A stretch of DNA of 64,000 bases, taken from positions 1-64,000 of the forward strand of contig NZ_JAAQPI010000015.1 of the NCBI RefSeq assembly GCF_011683955.1, read 5' to 3'. The notes under the pieces were generated by a model. It did no database searches and had not been told where the DNA came from. It was given only the letters and a program-made list of their open reading frames with translations. Shown here piece after piece: positions 44,631 to 53,221 of this stretch; the first letter of the stretch is position 1, and the number at the start of each line of letters is the position of its first letter. The position numbers were made by a program, and so were the translations under genes. The stretch is from Pseudomaricurvus alkylphenolicus. GTDB lineage: Bacteria > Pseudomonadota > Gammaproteobacteria > Pseudomonadales > Cellvibrionaceae.

Positions 44631-45137
44631 TTAACCGGCCCTCAGGGCCGCCAGAAGCTGCTCCAGAGACTCCTCCTGGGTAACCCCGTTGCAGTTCACC
44701 ACAATATCCGCATAGCGCTGATAGAGCGCCCTGCGTTCCTCAAACAGTGACTCAAAGCTCTGATCGGGGCGCTTGGCGATACCCCGGGTTTCGTAATCGT
44801 GGATACGGCGGCGCAATTCATCCAGCTCCACATCCAGGTACACCACCGGCCCATACTGCTTCAGGTGCCGCATGCCGGCATCGCTGTACACCACACTGCC
44901 ACCCGTCGCAATCACGTGGCGCCTAAAGTCGCACCCCAACAGCGTTTCTTCCTCCAGCCGGCGCAGAGCCTGGTAACCCTTCTCATCCAGAATCTCCTGC
45001 AGCGTCGCGCCCGCCCTGAGCTGAATCAGCAAGTCCGTATCGACAAAATCCCGGGCCAGCGCCTTGGCCAACATGACGCCTAATGTGCTTTTGCCGGCGC
45101 CCGGCATTCCTACAAGAATGACACTCTCTTTATTCAT
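44631..45137 (-). CDS. Shikimate kinase
   Basis: A 168-residue P-loop kinase of the AroK/AroL type. The Walker A is GMPGAGKST (10-18), followed by FVDTDLLIQ with the shikimate-contacting Asp, EEETLL and the ATGGSVVY glycine loop, then the RP motif in IAKRPDQ. It phosphorylates shikimate in the aromatic pathway. It is convergent with the Lrp-type gene (9-bp gap). Some divergence from housekeeping AroK (for example the N-terminal half of the RxxxE loop) means that a second, specialised copy is possible. Confidence 0.87.
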   Translation of the reverse strand: MNKESVILVGMPGAGKSTLGVMLAKALARDFVDTDLLIQLRAGATLQEILDEKGYQALRRLEEETLLGCDFRRHVIATGGSVVYSDAGMRHLKQYGPVVYLDVELDELRRRIHDYETRGIAKRPDQSFESLFEERRALYQRYADIVVNCNGVTQEESLEQLLAALRAG

Positions 45138-45231
45138 GATATTTCTACAACTTTGAAGGCTTAAACCGATGGCTCCAGCTATGATCCGGGCCCCTCTCCG
45201 GGGCAGTGGTGCGGCATTATAAATAAATTCC

Positions 45232-45259
45232 TTGCAACCTGAAAAACTGCTGCTAGGAT
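45232..45259 (+). promoter_or_regulatory. Extended -10 promoter for the cold-shock gene
   Basis: TTGCAA (45232-45237), a 16-bp spacer and TAGGAT (45254-45259), with an extended -10 TG at 45251-45252. It lies ~295 bp before the start codon, as expected for a cspA-like gene with a long leader. Confidence 0.6.
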
Positions 45260-45265
45260 CGGTGT

Positions 45266-45553
45266 TGGGAAGTTCTGGTTAAGCGCTCTGCGCAGACTTT
45301 TCATGCAACGGTCATATAACTCTTTTAGTCTCAATGGCATAGAAGAATCGCCTGTTGGTAAAGAAGACCTATTGGTTAAAAAAACAGTGGGTTTAAGAGA
45401 AAAGCAGCACAGTTTTATGATAGACCTGTACAACGGCCTCCTGGCAAAACCTCGCCTCGGCACGACCTCGCCTTGCTCTTCATACGCAGCACCACGATTT
45501 CTTAGCACCATCCCCGCAGCGGGGCCTTTTACTTTCAGTTTGAGAAAATAGTT
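45266..45553 (+). promoter_or_regulatory. Long 5' leader of the cold-shock gene
   Basis: About 288 nt between the predicted transcript start and the start codon contain no convincing gene (an 82-codon open frame lacks a recognisable product). Long leaders of this kind act as temperature-responsive RNA in cspA-type genes, where the fold controls translation. A terminator-like hairpin sits at its 3' end. The start codon has only a weak ribosome site (GAG), which also fits control through RNA structure. Confidence 0.55.
45512..45530 (+). terminator. Terminator-like hairpin in the csp leader (possible attenuator)
   Basis: CCCCG/CGGGG with a CAG loop, followed by CC and four T. It ends 23 nt before the csp start codon. 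It could be an attenuator that is read through in the cold, or the end of a small leader RNA. The T-tract is short, so the call is tentative. Confidence 0.45.
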
Positions 45554-45763
45554 ATGTCTACAACACACACCGGACAAGTGAAGTGGTTTAACGAATCCAA
45601 GGGATTTGGCTTTATCGAGCAAGAATCTGGGCCAGACGTCTTCGTTCACTTTAGCGCGATTCAGGGCAGCGGCTTTAAAACTTTGACAGAAGGCCAGAAA
45701 GTCTCGTTCAACGTGACTGACGGCAAGAAAGGCCCTCAAGCTGAAAACGTAATTCCCGAGTAA
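45554..45763 (+). CDS. Cold-shock protein, CspA family
   Basis: A 69-residue OB-fold protein. RNP1 is KGFGFI (16-21) and RNP2 is VFVHFSAI (29-36). It binds single-stranded RNA and DNA and melts secondary structure at low temperature. The length and sequence ([20 protein letters not shown]) are typical. It is monocistronic with a long structured leader. The cold-shock role is inferred from the family; many genomes have non-cold-induced paralogues. Confidence 0.96.
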   Translation: MSTTHTGQVKWFNESKGFGFIEQESGPDVFVHFSAIQGSGFKTLTEGQKVSFNVTDGKKGPQAENVIPE

Positions 45764-45823
45764 TCGGCGAAGCTCGGCAGGGTCATCCGTGCCCCTGCCG
45801 GTCAGCACACCCTTACACCGAAT

Positions 45824-46648
45824 CTACGATTTGGATCCGCCCATTGCCGCCAGCATGGCTTCGACGGCTTTGAGGTGGTCGGGATTGTTGTGGCAGATAC
45901 CCTGAAAAGCGGCACACACGTCCAAAAAGTCAGGTAACTGCTGGCGCTGCGCCATCTTCATCAGACGCTTGCTCAATCGCACAGCGTGGGGTGGCTTTGA
46001 CGCGATTTCCCGAGCCAACTGCTGCGCTCTCGGCAGCAATTCTTCTGCCGGCAATACCTCCAGTACCACACCGTACTGCAACGCCTCCTCTGCCGAAATC
46101 ACGCGACCGGTAAACGTCAACTCAGCTGCCCTCTGATAACCGATCAACCGCTGCATAAACCAGGCACCGCCATCGCCCGGGATAATCCCCAGATTCACAA
46201 ACGTCTCACCAAACTTGGCGCGCTCCGATGCCAGCCGAATATCGCACATATTGGCGAGATCAAAACCCGCTCCAATCGCCGCCCCATTGACCGCAGCGAT
46301 CACTGGCACCTCAATCTTCTCCATCGCCAGCGGCATACGCTGGATACCCTGGCGGTAGCGATCCGCCACCTCCTCCACGTCGCCGGCAAAATCGCCACCA
46401 CGATTCGCCATATCCTTGACATTGCCACCGGCCGAAAAGCCTTTGCCCGCGCCGGTAATCACCAACACGGAAATCGACTTCTCGACATTCACCCACTCGG
46501 CAACCGCCAGCAAATCCTCCACCAGCGCGGTTCCCGTAATGGCGTTGCGAACATCATCGCGCTCAAACGTTAAAGTCGCCACCGCCCCTTCAACCTTCAA
46601 GCTGGCATCCGTCAATCGGGGTGCCGCTTGCTCAACAGACTCACTCAT
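45824..46648 (-). CDS. Enoyl-CoA hydratase/isomerase family protein
   Basis: A 274-residue crotonase. The CoA and oxyanion segments are present (GFSAGGNVKDM, AAVNGAAIGAGFDLANMCDI, NLGIIPGDGG). The two catalytic glutamates of canonical enoyl-CoA hydratase are replaced: the residue at the first position is Asp130 (GAGFDLA) and that at the second is Phe150 (FGETFVNLG). It may therefore be an isomerase, a hydrolase or a hydratase with other residues. It lies downstream of thiolase on the same strand, but a strong terminator separates them, so it has its own transcript. Confidence 0.85.
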   Translation of the reverse strand: MSESVEQAAPRLTDASLKVEGAVATLTFERDDVRNAITGTALVEDLLAVAEWVNVEKSISVLVITGAGKGFSAGGNVKDMANRGGDFAGDVEEVADRYRQGIQRMPLAMEKIEVPVIAAVNGAAIGAGFDLANMCDIRLASERAKFGETFVNLGIIPGDGGAWFMQRLIGYQRAAELTFTGRVISAEEALQYGVVLEVLPAEELLPRAQQLAREIASKPPHAVRLSKRLMKMAQRQQLPDFLDVCAAFQGICHNNPDHLKAVEAMLAAMGGSKS

Positions 46649-46731
46649 TGTCTTTACTCCTGAAATTCGTCCCGCACTCTACAGGCTTTTAGCTAATCGC
46701 CACCATCCTCACTCCGACGGCGCCGGAAACA

Positions 46732-46759
46732 AAAAAGCCACTCCGAAGAGTGGCTTTTT
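46732..46759 (-). terminator. Strong terminator after the thiolase gene
   Basis: A 12-bp stem with GCCACTC/GAGTGGC at its core; read on the minus strand the loop is TTCG, a stable tetraloop, and the stem runs into six T. The A- and T-rich ends make it work in both directions. It ends transcription of the thiolase gene. Confidence 0.9.
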
Positions 46760-46791
46760 CAGCTCAAGTTAACTGAAACCCAAGCAGCAAC

Positions 46792-47979
46792 TTACTCGCA
46801 ACGCTCGAACAGCGCGGCGATGCCCTGACCGCCACCAATACACATGGTGACCACGGCGTACTTACCGCCGGTGCGCTGCAGCTCGTACAACGCCTTAACC
46901 GTAATCACAGAACCAGTGGCACCGATCGGGTGACCCAGAGAAATACCGGAACCATTCGGATTCACCTTCTCCATCGGCAGATCCAGATCCTTGGCTACTG
47001 CCAACGCCTGAGCGGCAAAGGCCTCATTCACTTCCCAGACATCGATATCAGAAACACTCAGACCCGCCTTCTCCAACAGAGTGCGAACCGCAGGAACAGG
47101 GCCAATACCCATATACTTGGGCTCAACACCTGCAAAAGAATAACCCTTCAGCTTCGCCAAAGGCTTCAGACCCTTAGCGGCAGCCGCCTCGGCATCCATC
47201 ATCACCATCGCCGCAGCGGCATCATTCAGACCGGAAGCGTTACCCGCAGTCACACTACCATCCTTCTTGAACACAGGACGCAGCTTAGTCATATCCTCAG
47301 GCTTGGCATCAAAACGAACATGCTCATCCTTATCGAACACGACCGTGCCCTTACGAGTCTTAATCTCAACGGGCAAAATCTGATCACCAAAGTGATCGTT
47401 CTCGATCGCCACCTGAGCGCGGTTATGACTCTGAGCCGCCAGTGCATCCTGCTCCTCGCGGGAAATACCCCACTTCTCAGCAACATTCTCCGCCGTAATA
47501 CCCATATGAGTATCACCCATCGGGCACGTCAGAGCGCCGGTCATCGCATCCACCATCTGGGCATCACCCATACGGGCACCCCAACGGGCATTCGGCAACC
47601 AATAAGGAACACGACTCATTGACTCGGCACCACCGGCCACAACCGCCTCGGCATCACCCAACAATACCAACTGAGCCGCGGAGATCACCGCCTGCAGACC
47701 GGAACCACACAAACGGTTCACTGTTACCGCCGGCGTACTCTCAGGCAAACCGCCCTTCAGAGCTGCCACACGGCTCATATACATATCCCGGCGGTCGGAA
47801 TGGGTCACATTACCGATGCTGACGTGACCAATATCCTCCGGCTGCAAACCGGAACGCTTAACTGCCTCGGCCACCACCTGGCCAGCCAAATCCGTAGGGG
47901 GAACATCCTTCAGGCTGCCGCCAAAAGTACCAATTGCGGTACGAACACCGCTGAGAACCACAACTTCACGTTGACTCAT
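46792..47979 (-). CDS. Acetyl-CoA acetyltransferase (thiolase)
   Basis: A 395-residue thiolase of the PhaA/AtoB/BktB group. The nucleophilic Cys91 is in NRLCGSGLQ, His350 in GHPIGATG and Cys380 in CIGGGQG. A GAESMSR signature and the NEAFAAQ motif are present. It cleaves or condenses acetyl-CoA units; the direction is decided by context, and with CoA-transferase and crotonase genes near by, catabolism is likely, although polyhydroxybutyrate synthesis cannot be excluded. GAGGTGG precedes the ATG at 47979. Confidence 0.94.
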   Translation of the reverse strand: MSQREVVVLSGVRTAIGTFGGSLKDVPPTDLAGQVVAEAVKRSGLQPEDIGHVSIGNVTHSDRRDMYMSRVAALKGGLPESTPAVTVNRLCGSGLQAVISAAQLVLLGDAEAVVAGGAESMSRVPYWLPNARWGARMGDAQMVDAMTGALTCPMGDTHMGITAENVAEKWGISREEQDALAAQSHNRAQVAIENDHFGDQILPVEIKTRKGTVVFDKDEHVRFDAKPEDMTKLRPVFKKDGSVTAGNASGLNDAAAAMVMMDAEAAAAKGLKPLAKLKGYSFAGVEPKYMGIGPVPAVRTLLEKAGLSVSDIDVWEVNEAFAAQALAVAKDLDLPMEKVNPNGSGISLGHPIGATGSVITVKALYELQRTGGKYAVVTMCIGGGQGIAALFERCE

Positions 47980-48150
47980 ATATCCACCTCTTTTCGATCT
48001 CTTGTCTGAACGTTTCTTGTGTTGGGCACCGTAGGGGCAGTCTCGGACCCTTTTTTATATGGCGGCTGAGTATACACCAAAGGTCAAACAGGTGTTTAAG
48101 TATTATGACGGAGAGAAGTCACACTTTAGGGGGAGGACAGGAAGATTAGG

Positions 48151-48265
48151 GCACCAGCCCAGACACACCGCGGTGTCAGCGGCGACCAGGGGTTCCGTTT
48201 TGAAGCATCAATAAACGCCAAAGTTAGACCCATAGGACCCGGTCAAGGGAAACCAAATGGGTCTA
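48151..48265. repeat. Partial copy of the structured element's 5' part plus separate hairpin
   Basis: 48151-48212 repeats, with three or four changes, the first 63 bp of the complete element at 48277-48339 (including the 12-bp palindrome ACACCGCGGTGT and the first outer arm). The rest differs. Instead of the internal hairpin there is a perfect 9-bp inverted repeat, TAGACCCAT (48226-48234) with ATGGGTCTA (48257-48265). It looks like a decayed or alternative member of the family. Confidence 0.6.
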
Positions 48266-48276
48266 TAGAAAATTAA

Positions 48277-48470
48277 GGCACCACCCCAGACACACCGCGG
48301 TGTCAGCGGCGACCGGGGGTTCCGTTTTCGAAGCATCAAAGAGGGCGCCGAAGGAGCAAAAAAGACAAGCGCTTTTTGCTTGGCTTTTTTGTGAGAGAGG
48401 GCAGCCGGGACGGCCGCCCGACAGCTTCGAAAACGGAACCCCCGGTCGACGCTTGAGGCACCAAACCTGC
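48277..48470 (+). repeat. Structured intergenic element, copy 1
   Basis: A perfect 24-bp inverted repeat (48311-48334 with 48424-48447) encloses ~90 bp. Inside is a hairpin at 48358-48390: AAAAAAG, A, CAAGC, a 7-nt GCTTTTT loop, GCTTG, G, CTTTTTT. A GC-rich second hairpin follows (GGGCAGCC...CGGCCGCCC, 48400-48420). After the outer stem comes TTGAGGCACC. The same plan recurs at 58770 and 62604 with different stem sequences. It lies in the 511-bp gap between the thiolase and CoA-transferase genes. No transposase or known RNA family is recognised. Confidence 0.7.
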
Positions 48471-48490
48471 CGCCTCCTGTACCACTGAAA

Positions 48491-49684
48491 TCAGGCAACA
48501 ACCCCATCAGCCCGCAACCGCGACAGCTCCTCGGAGGAGAGACCGAGCACGCGCTCAAACACATCCGCATTATGACTACCCACATCCCCACCCGGCCAGC
48601 GGGTTTTCCCGGGAGTTCCCGTCAACTTAGGCAAAATTGCCGGAATATCAAGCGGCTTCCCATCTATTTCCACCCGCTCAAACATCCCCCTTGCCTGGAA
48701 ATGCGGATCACTGAACATATCCTCAACACTATAAATCGGCCCGGCAGGCACCCGATGCTCCTCCATGATTGCCAACACCTCTGCCAAATCGTGCTGCATA
48801 CACCACTGAGCCAGCACCTCATCAATCTCCTGCTCATGCGCCACCCGCCCGGCGTTATTCGCCAGACGCGGATCCGTGCTCAAATCCGCACGCCCCACCG
48901 CCACCATCAAACGCTGGAAAATCGAATCACCGTTACCGCCAATCACCGCATACTTACCCCCCTTACAGCGGTAAGTATTGGTTGGCACAATCCCCGTCAC
49001 CGTCGTGCCGGACGCCTCGCGAACCACACCGGCCCCCGAAAACTCCGGCACCACCGCCTCCATCAAATTGAACATCGCCTCATACAGCGCCACATCCACC
49101 ACCTGACCGCGTGTCTGCCCCTTCTCCCGGGCAAACAGCGCCATCACAATGCCCAACACCGCATGGATACCCGCAATCGTGTCTCCGATACTCAGATTGG
49201 GCCGCACCGGGGCCTCACCGGGAAAACCGTTCACATATCGAAAACCGCTCATCCCCTCACAGACTGACGCAAACCCCGGCTTCTTCGCATAAGGCCCATC
49301 CTGCCCGTAACCCGAAATACGGGCAAACACCAAATCAGGGTTAGTCGCCTTCAAAGCCTCCGGCCCCAACCCCCATTTTTCCATCACACCGGGACGAAAA
49401 TTCTCCACCACCACATCAGCGCCATCAATCAACTGACGCACCAATGCCTGGCCCCGCTCCTGCTTCAGATCAATCGTCACCGATTTCTTATTGCGCCCAA
49501 GGCTCCGGTACCAAAGCGACGTGCCATTCTCCACCACCCGCCAGCCACGAATAGGGTCTCCCCCCTGGGGCGGCTCAACCTTGATCACCTCCGCGCCGAA
49601 GTACGCCAACATTGCACCGGCGAAAGGGCCGGCCAACAACTGGCCAACCTCAATAACCCGCACACCTTCCAGCGGCAAACTCAT
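48491..49684 (-). CDS. CoA-transferase family III (CaiB/BaiF type)
   Basis: A 397-residue CoA-transferase. The N-terminal LEGVRVIEVGQLLAGPFAGAMLAYFGAEVIKVE is the family start. The catalytic Asp that forms the acyl anhydride is D168 in LSIGDTIAG. These enzymes move CoA between carboxylic acids such as oxalate, carnitine, steroid side-chain or aromatic acids. The start overlaps the stop of the quinone oxidoreductase gene by four bases (ATGA), so the two are coupled. The substrate is not evident. Confidence 0.92.
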   Translation of the reverse strand: MSLPLEGVRVIEVGQLLAGPFAGAMLAYFGAEVIKVEPPQGGDPIRGWRVVENGTSLWYRSLGRNKKSVTIDLKQERGQALVRQLIDGADVVVENFRPGVMEKWGLGPEALKATNPDLVFARISGYGQDGPYAKKPGFASVCEGMSGFRYVNGFPGEAPVRPNLSIGDTIAGIHAVLGIVMALFAREKGQTRGQVVDVALYEAMFNLMEAVVPEFSGAGVVREASGTTVTGIVPTNTYRCKGGKYAVIGGNGDSIFQRLMVAVGRADLSTDPRLANNAGRVAHEQEIDEVLAQWCMQHDLAEVLAIMEEHRVPAGPIYSVEDMFSDPHFQARGMFERVEIDGKPLDIPAILPKLTGTPGKTRWPGGDVGSHNADVFERVLGLSSEELSRLRADGVVA

Positions 49685-50679
49685 GATTCCTGCTCCTGCC
49701 CCTGAATATTCAGCACAATCTTGCCAATCAAATCATGACTCTCCATCAAACGGTGGGCAGACTCCGCATCCGCCATGGGGAACTCCGCCGCCATCTTGGG
49801 CCGAATGGTGCCGTCACTGATCAACGGCCAAACCTTCTCCTGCAGACTGCTGGCAATCGCCGCCTTCTGTTCCTTGCTTTGAGGGCGCAGAGTCGAGCCC
49901 GTCAACGTCAGCCTTTTGAGCATAATTGGCATAAAATTGAGCTTCGCCTCGGCTCCGCGCAAAAAAGCAATATTTACAATCCGCCCCTCAATGGCCGCCG
50001 CTTTAATATTGCGCTCAATATAATCACCGCCCACCATATCGAGGATGACATTGGCGCCCTGCCCATCGGTCAGCTCCGCCACCTTCTCAACGAAATCATC
50101 CTGCGAATAATTAATCGCCGCGCTGGCTCCCAGCGCCAGACAAGCCGCGCACTTGTCCTCAGAGCTGGCCGTCACAATCACCCGGGAGCCTAAAGCAGTG
50201 GCCAACTGAATCGCCGTGGTACCAATGCCACTGGCCCCACCATGAATCAGCAGAGTCTCTCCTGGCTTGAGCCCCGCTCTGTCGAACACATTGGTCCAAA
50301 CCGTAAAAAACGTCTCCGGTAACGCCGCCGCCTGATCCAGACCGAGCCCCTCGGGTACCGGCAAACACTGACTGACCGGCGTGCAAACCTGTTGAGCATA
50401 TCCGCCCCCATTAGTCAGCGCACACACCCGATCACCCACGGCAAAACCACTGACACCGGCACCCACGGCTCTGACCGTACCCGACACCTCAAGTCCCAGA
50501 ATCGGAGAGGCGCCCGGAGGCGGAGGATAAAAGCCCTGCCGCTGAACCACATCCGGTCGATTCACGCCGGCAAAAGCCACGTCGATCAAGACCTCATCAG
50601 AAGCTGGCTGCGGAGCATCCATATTATCCAGCATCAATACCGAGGCATCCCCCGGCTCACGCATCGCGATGTAGCGCAT
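49681..50679 (-). CDS. NAD(P)H quinone oxidoreductase (zinc-less MDR family)
   Basis: A 332-residue medium-chain reductase. It has VLIDVAFAGVNRPDVVQRQGFYPPPPGASPILGLEVSG at the N-terminus (residues ~30-67), LIHGGASGIGTTAIQLA as the NADPH-binding loop and GARVI-like strand (GSRVIVTASSEDKCAA). The structural zinc cysteines are missing, as in PIG3/QOR-type quinone oxidoreductases. It reduces quinones or enones with NADPH. It is first in a two-gene operon with the CoA-transferase. Confidence 0.9.
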   Translation of the reverse strand: MRYIAMREPGDASVLMLDNMDAPQPASDEVLIDVAFAGVNRPDVVQRQGFYPPPPGASPILGLEVSGTVRAVGAGVSGFAVGDRVCALTNGGGYAQQVCTPVSQCLPVPEGLGLDQAAALPETFFTVWTNVFDRAGLKPGETLLIHGGASGIGTTAIQLATALGSRVIVTASSEDKCAACLALGASAAINYSQDDFVEKVAELTDGQGANVILDMVGGDYIERNIKAAAIEGRIVNIAFLRGAEAKLNFMPIMLKRLTLTGSTLRPQSKEQKAAIASSLQEKVWPLISDGTIRPKMAAEFPMADAESAHRLMESHDLIGKIVLNIQGQEQES

Positions 50680-50760
50680 ATCCTGTTCCTTTTCGTTGTT
50701 GTCGTGGTGGGGAACTGTGGCCCGTGTCTTTGTGCCCCGAAGTTGTGGTGACCAGCGTCT

Positions 50761-51396
50761 CTAAGGAGCCAGACGCTCGATACGCCAATCGTCACCATCG
50801 CGGGTGTATTGAAAACGGTCATGAAGCCGGTTGGCGCCGCCCTGCCAGAACTCGACACTGCTGGGCACCACTCGAAAACCGCCCCAGAAATCCGGCAGCG
50901 GAATCTGGCCCTGCTTGAATTTCTCCTTCATCGCCTGGAATTGCTGCATTAGCAGCTGGCGCGAAGACACGGGCCGGCTTTGAGCAGATGCCCAAGCCGC
51001 CAGCTGACTTTCCGCCGGGCGGGAGCTGAAATACTTAAGAGACTCCGCCGCACTGACCTTCTCGGCTCGGCCACAGATTTTGACCTGACGCTCAATGGGG
51101 TGCCAGGGAAAGTGCAGACTCACCAGTGGATTACCTTCGATATCCCGGGCCTTTTTACTTTCGTAGTTGGTGTAGAAAACGAACCCGCGCTGGTCCACTT
51201 GCTTTAGAAGAACGATGCGCTGGCTGGGCTGGCCGCCGGCATCCACCGTGGCCACTGTCACCGCCGTGGGATCGGGGATCTCTGCTTCGATCGCTTGTTT
51301 CAACCAGGCTTCAAATTGATCAATGGGATTTTCCAGCAACTCTTCGCGCTTCAACCCACCAATCAGGTATTCTCGCCGGAAGGTGTCCAGTTTCAT
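50761..51396 (-). CDS. pdxH: Pyridoxamine 5'-phosphate oxidase
   Basis: A 211-residue FMN enzyme that oxidises pyridoxine or pyridoxamine 5'-phosphate to PLP. It has [29 protein letters not shown] (residues ~7-35), [21 protein letters not shown], the FMN site [16 protein letters not shown], and the C-terminal [10 protein letters not shown]...W.IERLAP ending that is diagnostic. The ATG at 51396 is preferred; a TTG two codons upstream is possible. It is a housekeeping gene, unrelated in function to its neighbours. Confidence 0.96.
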   Translation of the reverse strand: MKLDTFRREYLIGGLKREELLENPIDQFEAWLKQAIEAEIPDPTAVTVATVDAGGQPSQRIVLLKQVDQRGFVFYTNYESKKARDIEGNPLVSLHFPWHPIERQVKICGRAEKVSAAESLKYFSSRPAESQLAAWASAQSRPVSSRQLLMQQFQAMKEKFKQGQIPLPDFWGGFRVVPSSVEFWQGGANRLHDRFQYTRDGDDWRIERLAP

Positions 51397-51499
51397 GTTC
51401 AACCCTTACGTCAGCATTGTAATAATCTGGCGGCCATTGTATCCCTTGTGCCCCTCTCCGCATAATAGCCTTTATATGAGCAAACAACAGGAATCCTAA

Positions 51500-52144
51500 A
51501 TGCCCTCAAACACCGCTGACCGCCCCCTCGTATCCGGCGTTATTTTGGCCGGAGGACAGGCCACCCGTATGAACGGTGAAGCCAAAGGGGATCTGGAAAT
51601 ACAGGGTCAACGCCTGTTGGATCGGGTAGTTGATCGAGCCGGCAGGCAAGTGGATGGCCTGGTGTTAAGCTGCAATGACCCCCTTGCTTACCCTCAATGC
51701 GAACTGCCCCGACTACCGGACAGCCTGCCTGGCTACCTGGGCCCTCTGGCAGGAATACTGGCGGCCATGGAGTGGCTGCAACAATACCACCCTCGCTGCG
51801 AGTGGCTGGCAAGCTTTGCGGTGGACACTCCGTTTTTTCCGGAAGATTTGGTGATGCGCCTGATGGCAGGAGCGGTGGAGAGCGGAAAAGACAGAGAAAT
51901 CATCTGCCCGTTGAGCGCTGACGGCTGGCGTCAACCCACCTTTTGCCTTTGGCACCGGCGACAGGCCGCTGAACTCAGGCACGCCCTGTTGGAAGAAAAC
52001 TGCTATAAAGTCGGTGCCTGGCTGAAACGGCGCCAAACGGCGGAACATTCATTTGATCGAAAAACCGACAATCCTAACGCCTTCTTCAACATCAATCGCC
52101 CAGAAGACTTACAAATTGCACAAAATCTAGCCTTCCAGTTGTAA
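51500..52144 (+). CDS. mobA: Molybdenum cofactor guanylyltransferase
   Basis: A 214-residue nucleotidyltransferase. The N-terminal GVILAGGQATRMNGEAKGDLEI is the GTP-binding signature of MobA (LAGGxxxRMG..K), with the Lys kept. PLAGILAAMEWL and the metal-site Asp in SFAVDTPFFPEDL follow. It joins GMP to molybdopterin to make the bis-MGD cofactor needed by the formate dehydrogenase at 18-24 kb. It stands alone between pdxH and a diguanylate cyclase. Confidence 0.9.
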   Translation: MPSNTADRPLVSGVILAGGQATRMNGEAKGDLEIQGQRLLDRVVDRAGRQVDGLVLSCNDPLAYPQCELPRLPDSLPGYLGPLAGILAAMEWLQQYHPRCEWLASFAVDTPFFPEDLVMRLMAGAVESGKDREIICPLSADGWRQPTFCLWHRRQAAELRHALLEENCYKVGAWLKRRQTAEHSFDRKTDNPNAFFNINRPEDLQIAQNLAFQL

Positions 52145-52320
52145 TATCCGGCGGTTGGTTATAATTATTCGAATCAAAGCAGGAGTTTTTTTATTATTCC
52201 TTCTGCACAAATATCATCAAACTCTTGGCTTGCCAGCCGATAAAGATTCAGCATCAACGTAAACTTGTTATAAACTCAACCACAAGCTTTAAACGTTTAG
52301 AATAAACCCGAACCAAAGAC

Positions 52321-53097
52321 GTGCCTACAGTGCCAGCGGATAGTAGTGTGAGTTTGGAAAATGGAGTGGATCGGCCAGAGACGGTCGAGGCATCGCCACA
52401 GGCGGCCCCCGCCTGCCCTGTGGGAGAGAATCGCTGCCAGGTCATTGACGAGGTCGTGGCGCTGCGCCGGGAAGTCGCCGACCTGACCGAACAGGTACAC
52501 ACCGATACTCTCACCGGCCTCAACAACTACCGTCATTTCTCCAAGGCTCTGGACTATGAAATGGAGCGCACCCAGCGCACCGGCCAGACTACCGCACTCA
52601 TCATGGTTGACCTGGACTATTTTAAAAAGGTCAACGATACCTGGGGGCACGAAATCGGCAATCAGGCGTTAATTCAAACAGCCGGGCTCCTAAAGCAAGC
52701 CGTACGCAAATTGGATATCCCCTGCCGTTATGGCGGTGAGGAATTTGTGGTAATCCTTCCGTCTACCGATCTGCTCACCAGTTCGCAGGTCGCCGAACGC
52801 CTGCGCCACCTGATCGAAAGCACCCCGCTGGCGGTTAAAGAGGGAGTCTGGATCGACCTGACTGCGAGCATGGGGGTTGATGTCTACGCTGCGACCCACG
52901 ACGAAAACCAGGAAGAATTTATCCAACGGGTAGACACCCTGCTTTACCAGGCCAAGAACAACGGCCGCAATCAGGTCTGTACCGGCGAACGCCGGGATAT
53001 GCAACCCACCACTACCGTCAGCAATGACGAAAAAGACGCGCTGTTTGGGTTGTTTGGTGATTATGGGGATGACGAAGAAGCCTACAGCGAAGACTGA
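52321..53097 (+). CDS. Diguanylate cyclase (GGDEF domain)
   Basis: A soluble protein of about 258 residues with a short N-terminal helix leading to a GGDEF domain. DTLTGLNNYRHFSKAL, DLDYFKKVNDTWGHEIGNQAL and the active-site GGEEF are all present. The inhibitory site RKLD lies at the expected distance before GGEEF, so product inhibition is expected. There is no sensor domain beyond ~50 N-terminal residues. The start is uncertain: GTG at 52321 or one of the next GTG codons. The C-terminal acidic tail (EAYSED) is unusual but short. Confidence 0.93.
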   Translation: MPTVPADSSVSLENGVDRPETVEASPQAAPACPVGENRCQVIDEVVALRREVADLTEQVHTDTLTGLNNYRHFSKALDYEMERTQRTGQTTALIMVDLDYFKKVNDTWGHEIGNQALIQTAGLLKQAVRKLDIPCRYGGEEFVVILPSTDLLTSSQVAERLRHLIESTPLAVKEGVWIDLTASMGVDVYAATHDENQEEFIQRVDTLLYQAKNNGRNQVCTGERRDMQPTTTVSNDEKDALFGLFGDYGDDEEAYSED

Positions 53098-53150
53098 GGC
53101 AACGTCGTCATGCCATCACCATCCCCTAAAACCAGTATGGTATGTACCCT

Positions 53151-53198
53151 GTAGCAGCCCGCTGAGGGCGACTGGTCGCGCTCGGAGCGCGCTGCTAC
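53151..53198. repeat. REP-like palindromic pair
   Basis: GTAGCAGCCCGCTGAGGGCG and its inverted partner, ending GAGCGCGCTGCTAC, face each other across a few bases. The units are like the GTAGGAGC-type REP sequences of pseudomonads and relatives. Similar units occur at 62415-62530. The gap of ~125 bp between two gene ends (the cyclase and the amidohydrolase, convergent) is a usual REP location. Confidence 0.75.
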
Positions 53199-53221
53199 GG
53201 TGAGTGCCATTCCACTCAACA

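Noticed and set aside
45303-45551. An 82-codon frame in the cold-shock leader
   Set aside because: It has no ribosome site, unlike composition to neighbours and ends in the hairpin; it is best read as leader RNA.
45179-45808. A minus-strand frame opposite the cold-shock gene and leader
   Set aside because: It runs through the csp promoter, leader and gene, and its product has no recognisable feature.
48311-48447. Structured elements as integron attC sites
   Set aside because: They lack the GTTRRRY/RYYYAAC core sites and cassette-like neighbours; no integrase is present.
48208-48591. A minus-strand frame through structured element 1
   Set aside because: It crosses the inverted repeat and the end of the CoA-transferase gene and makes no recognisable protein.
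46930-49267. Long plus-strand frames opposite thiolase and CoA-transferase
   Set aside because: They follow from the low T content of the plus strand here, which removes stop codons; the thiolase and CoA-transferase are complete on the minus strand.
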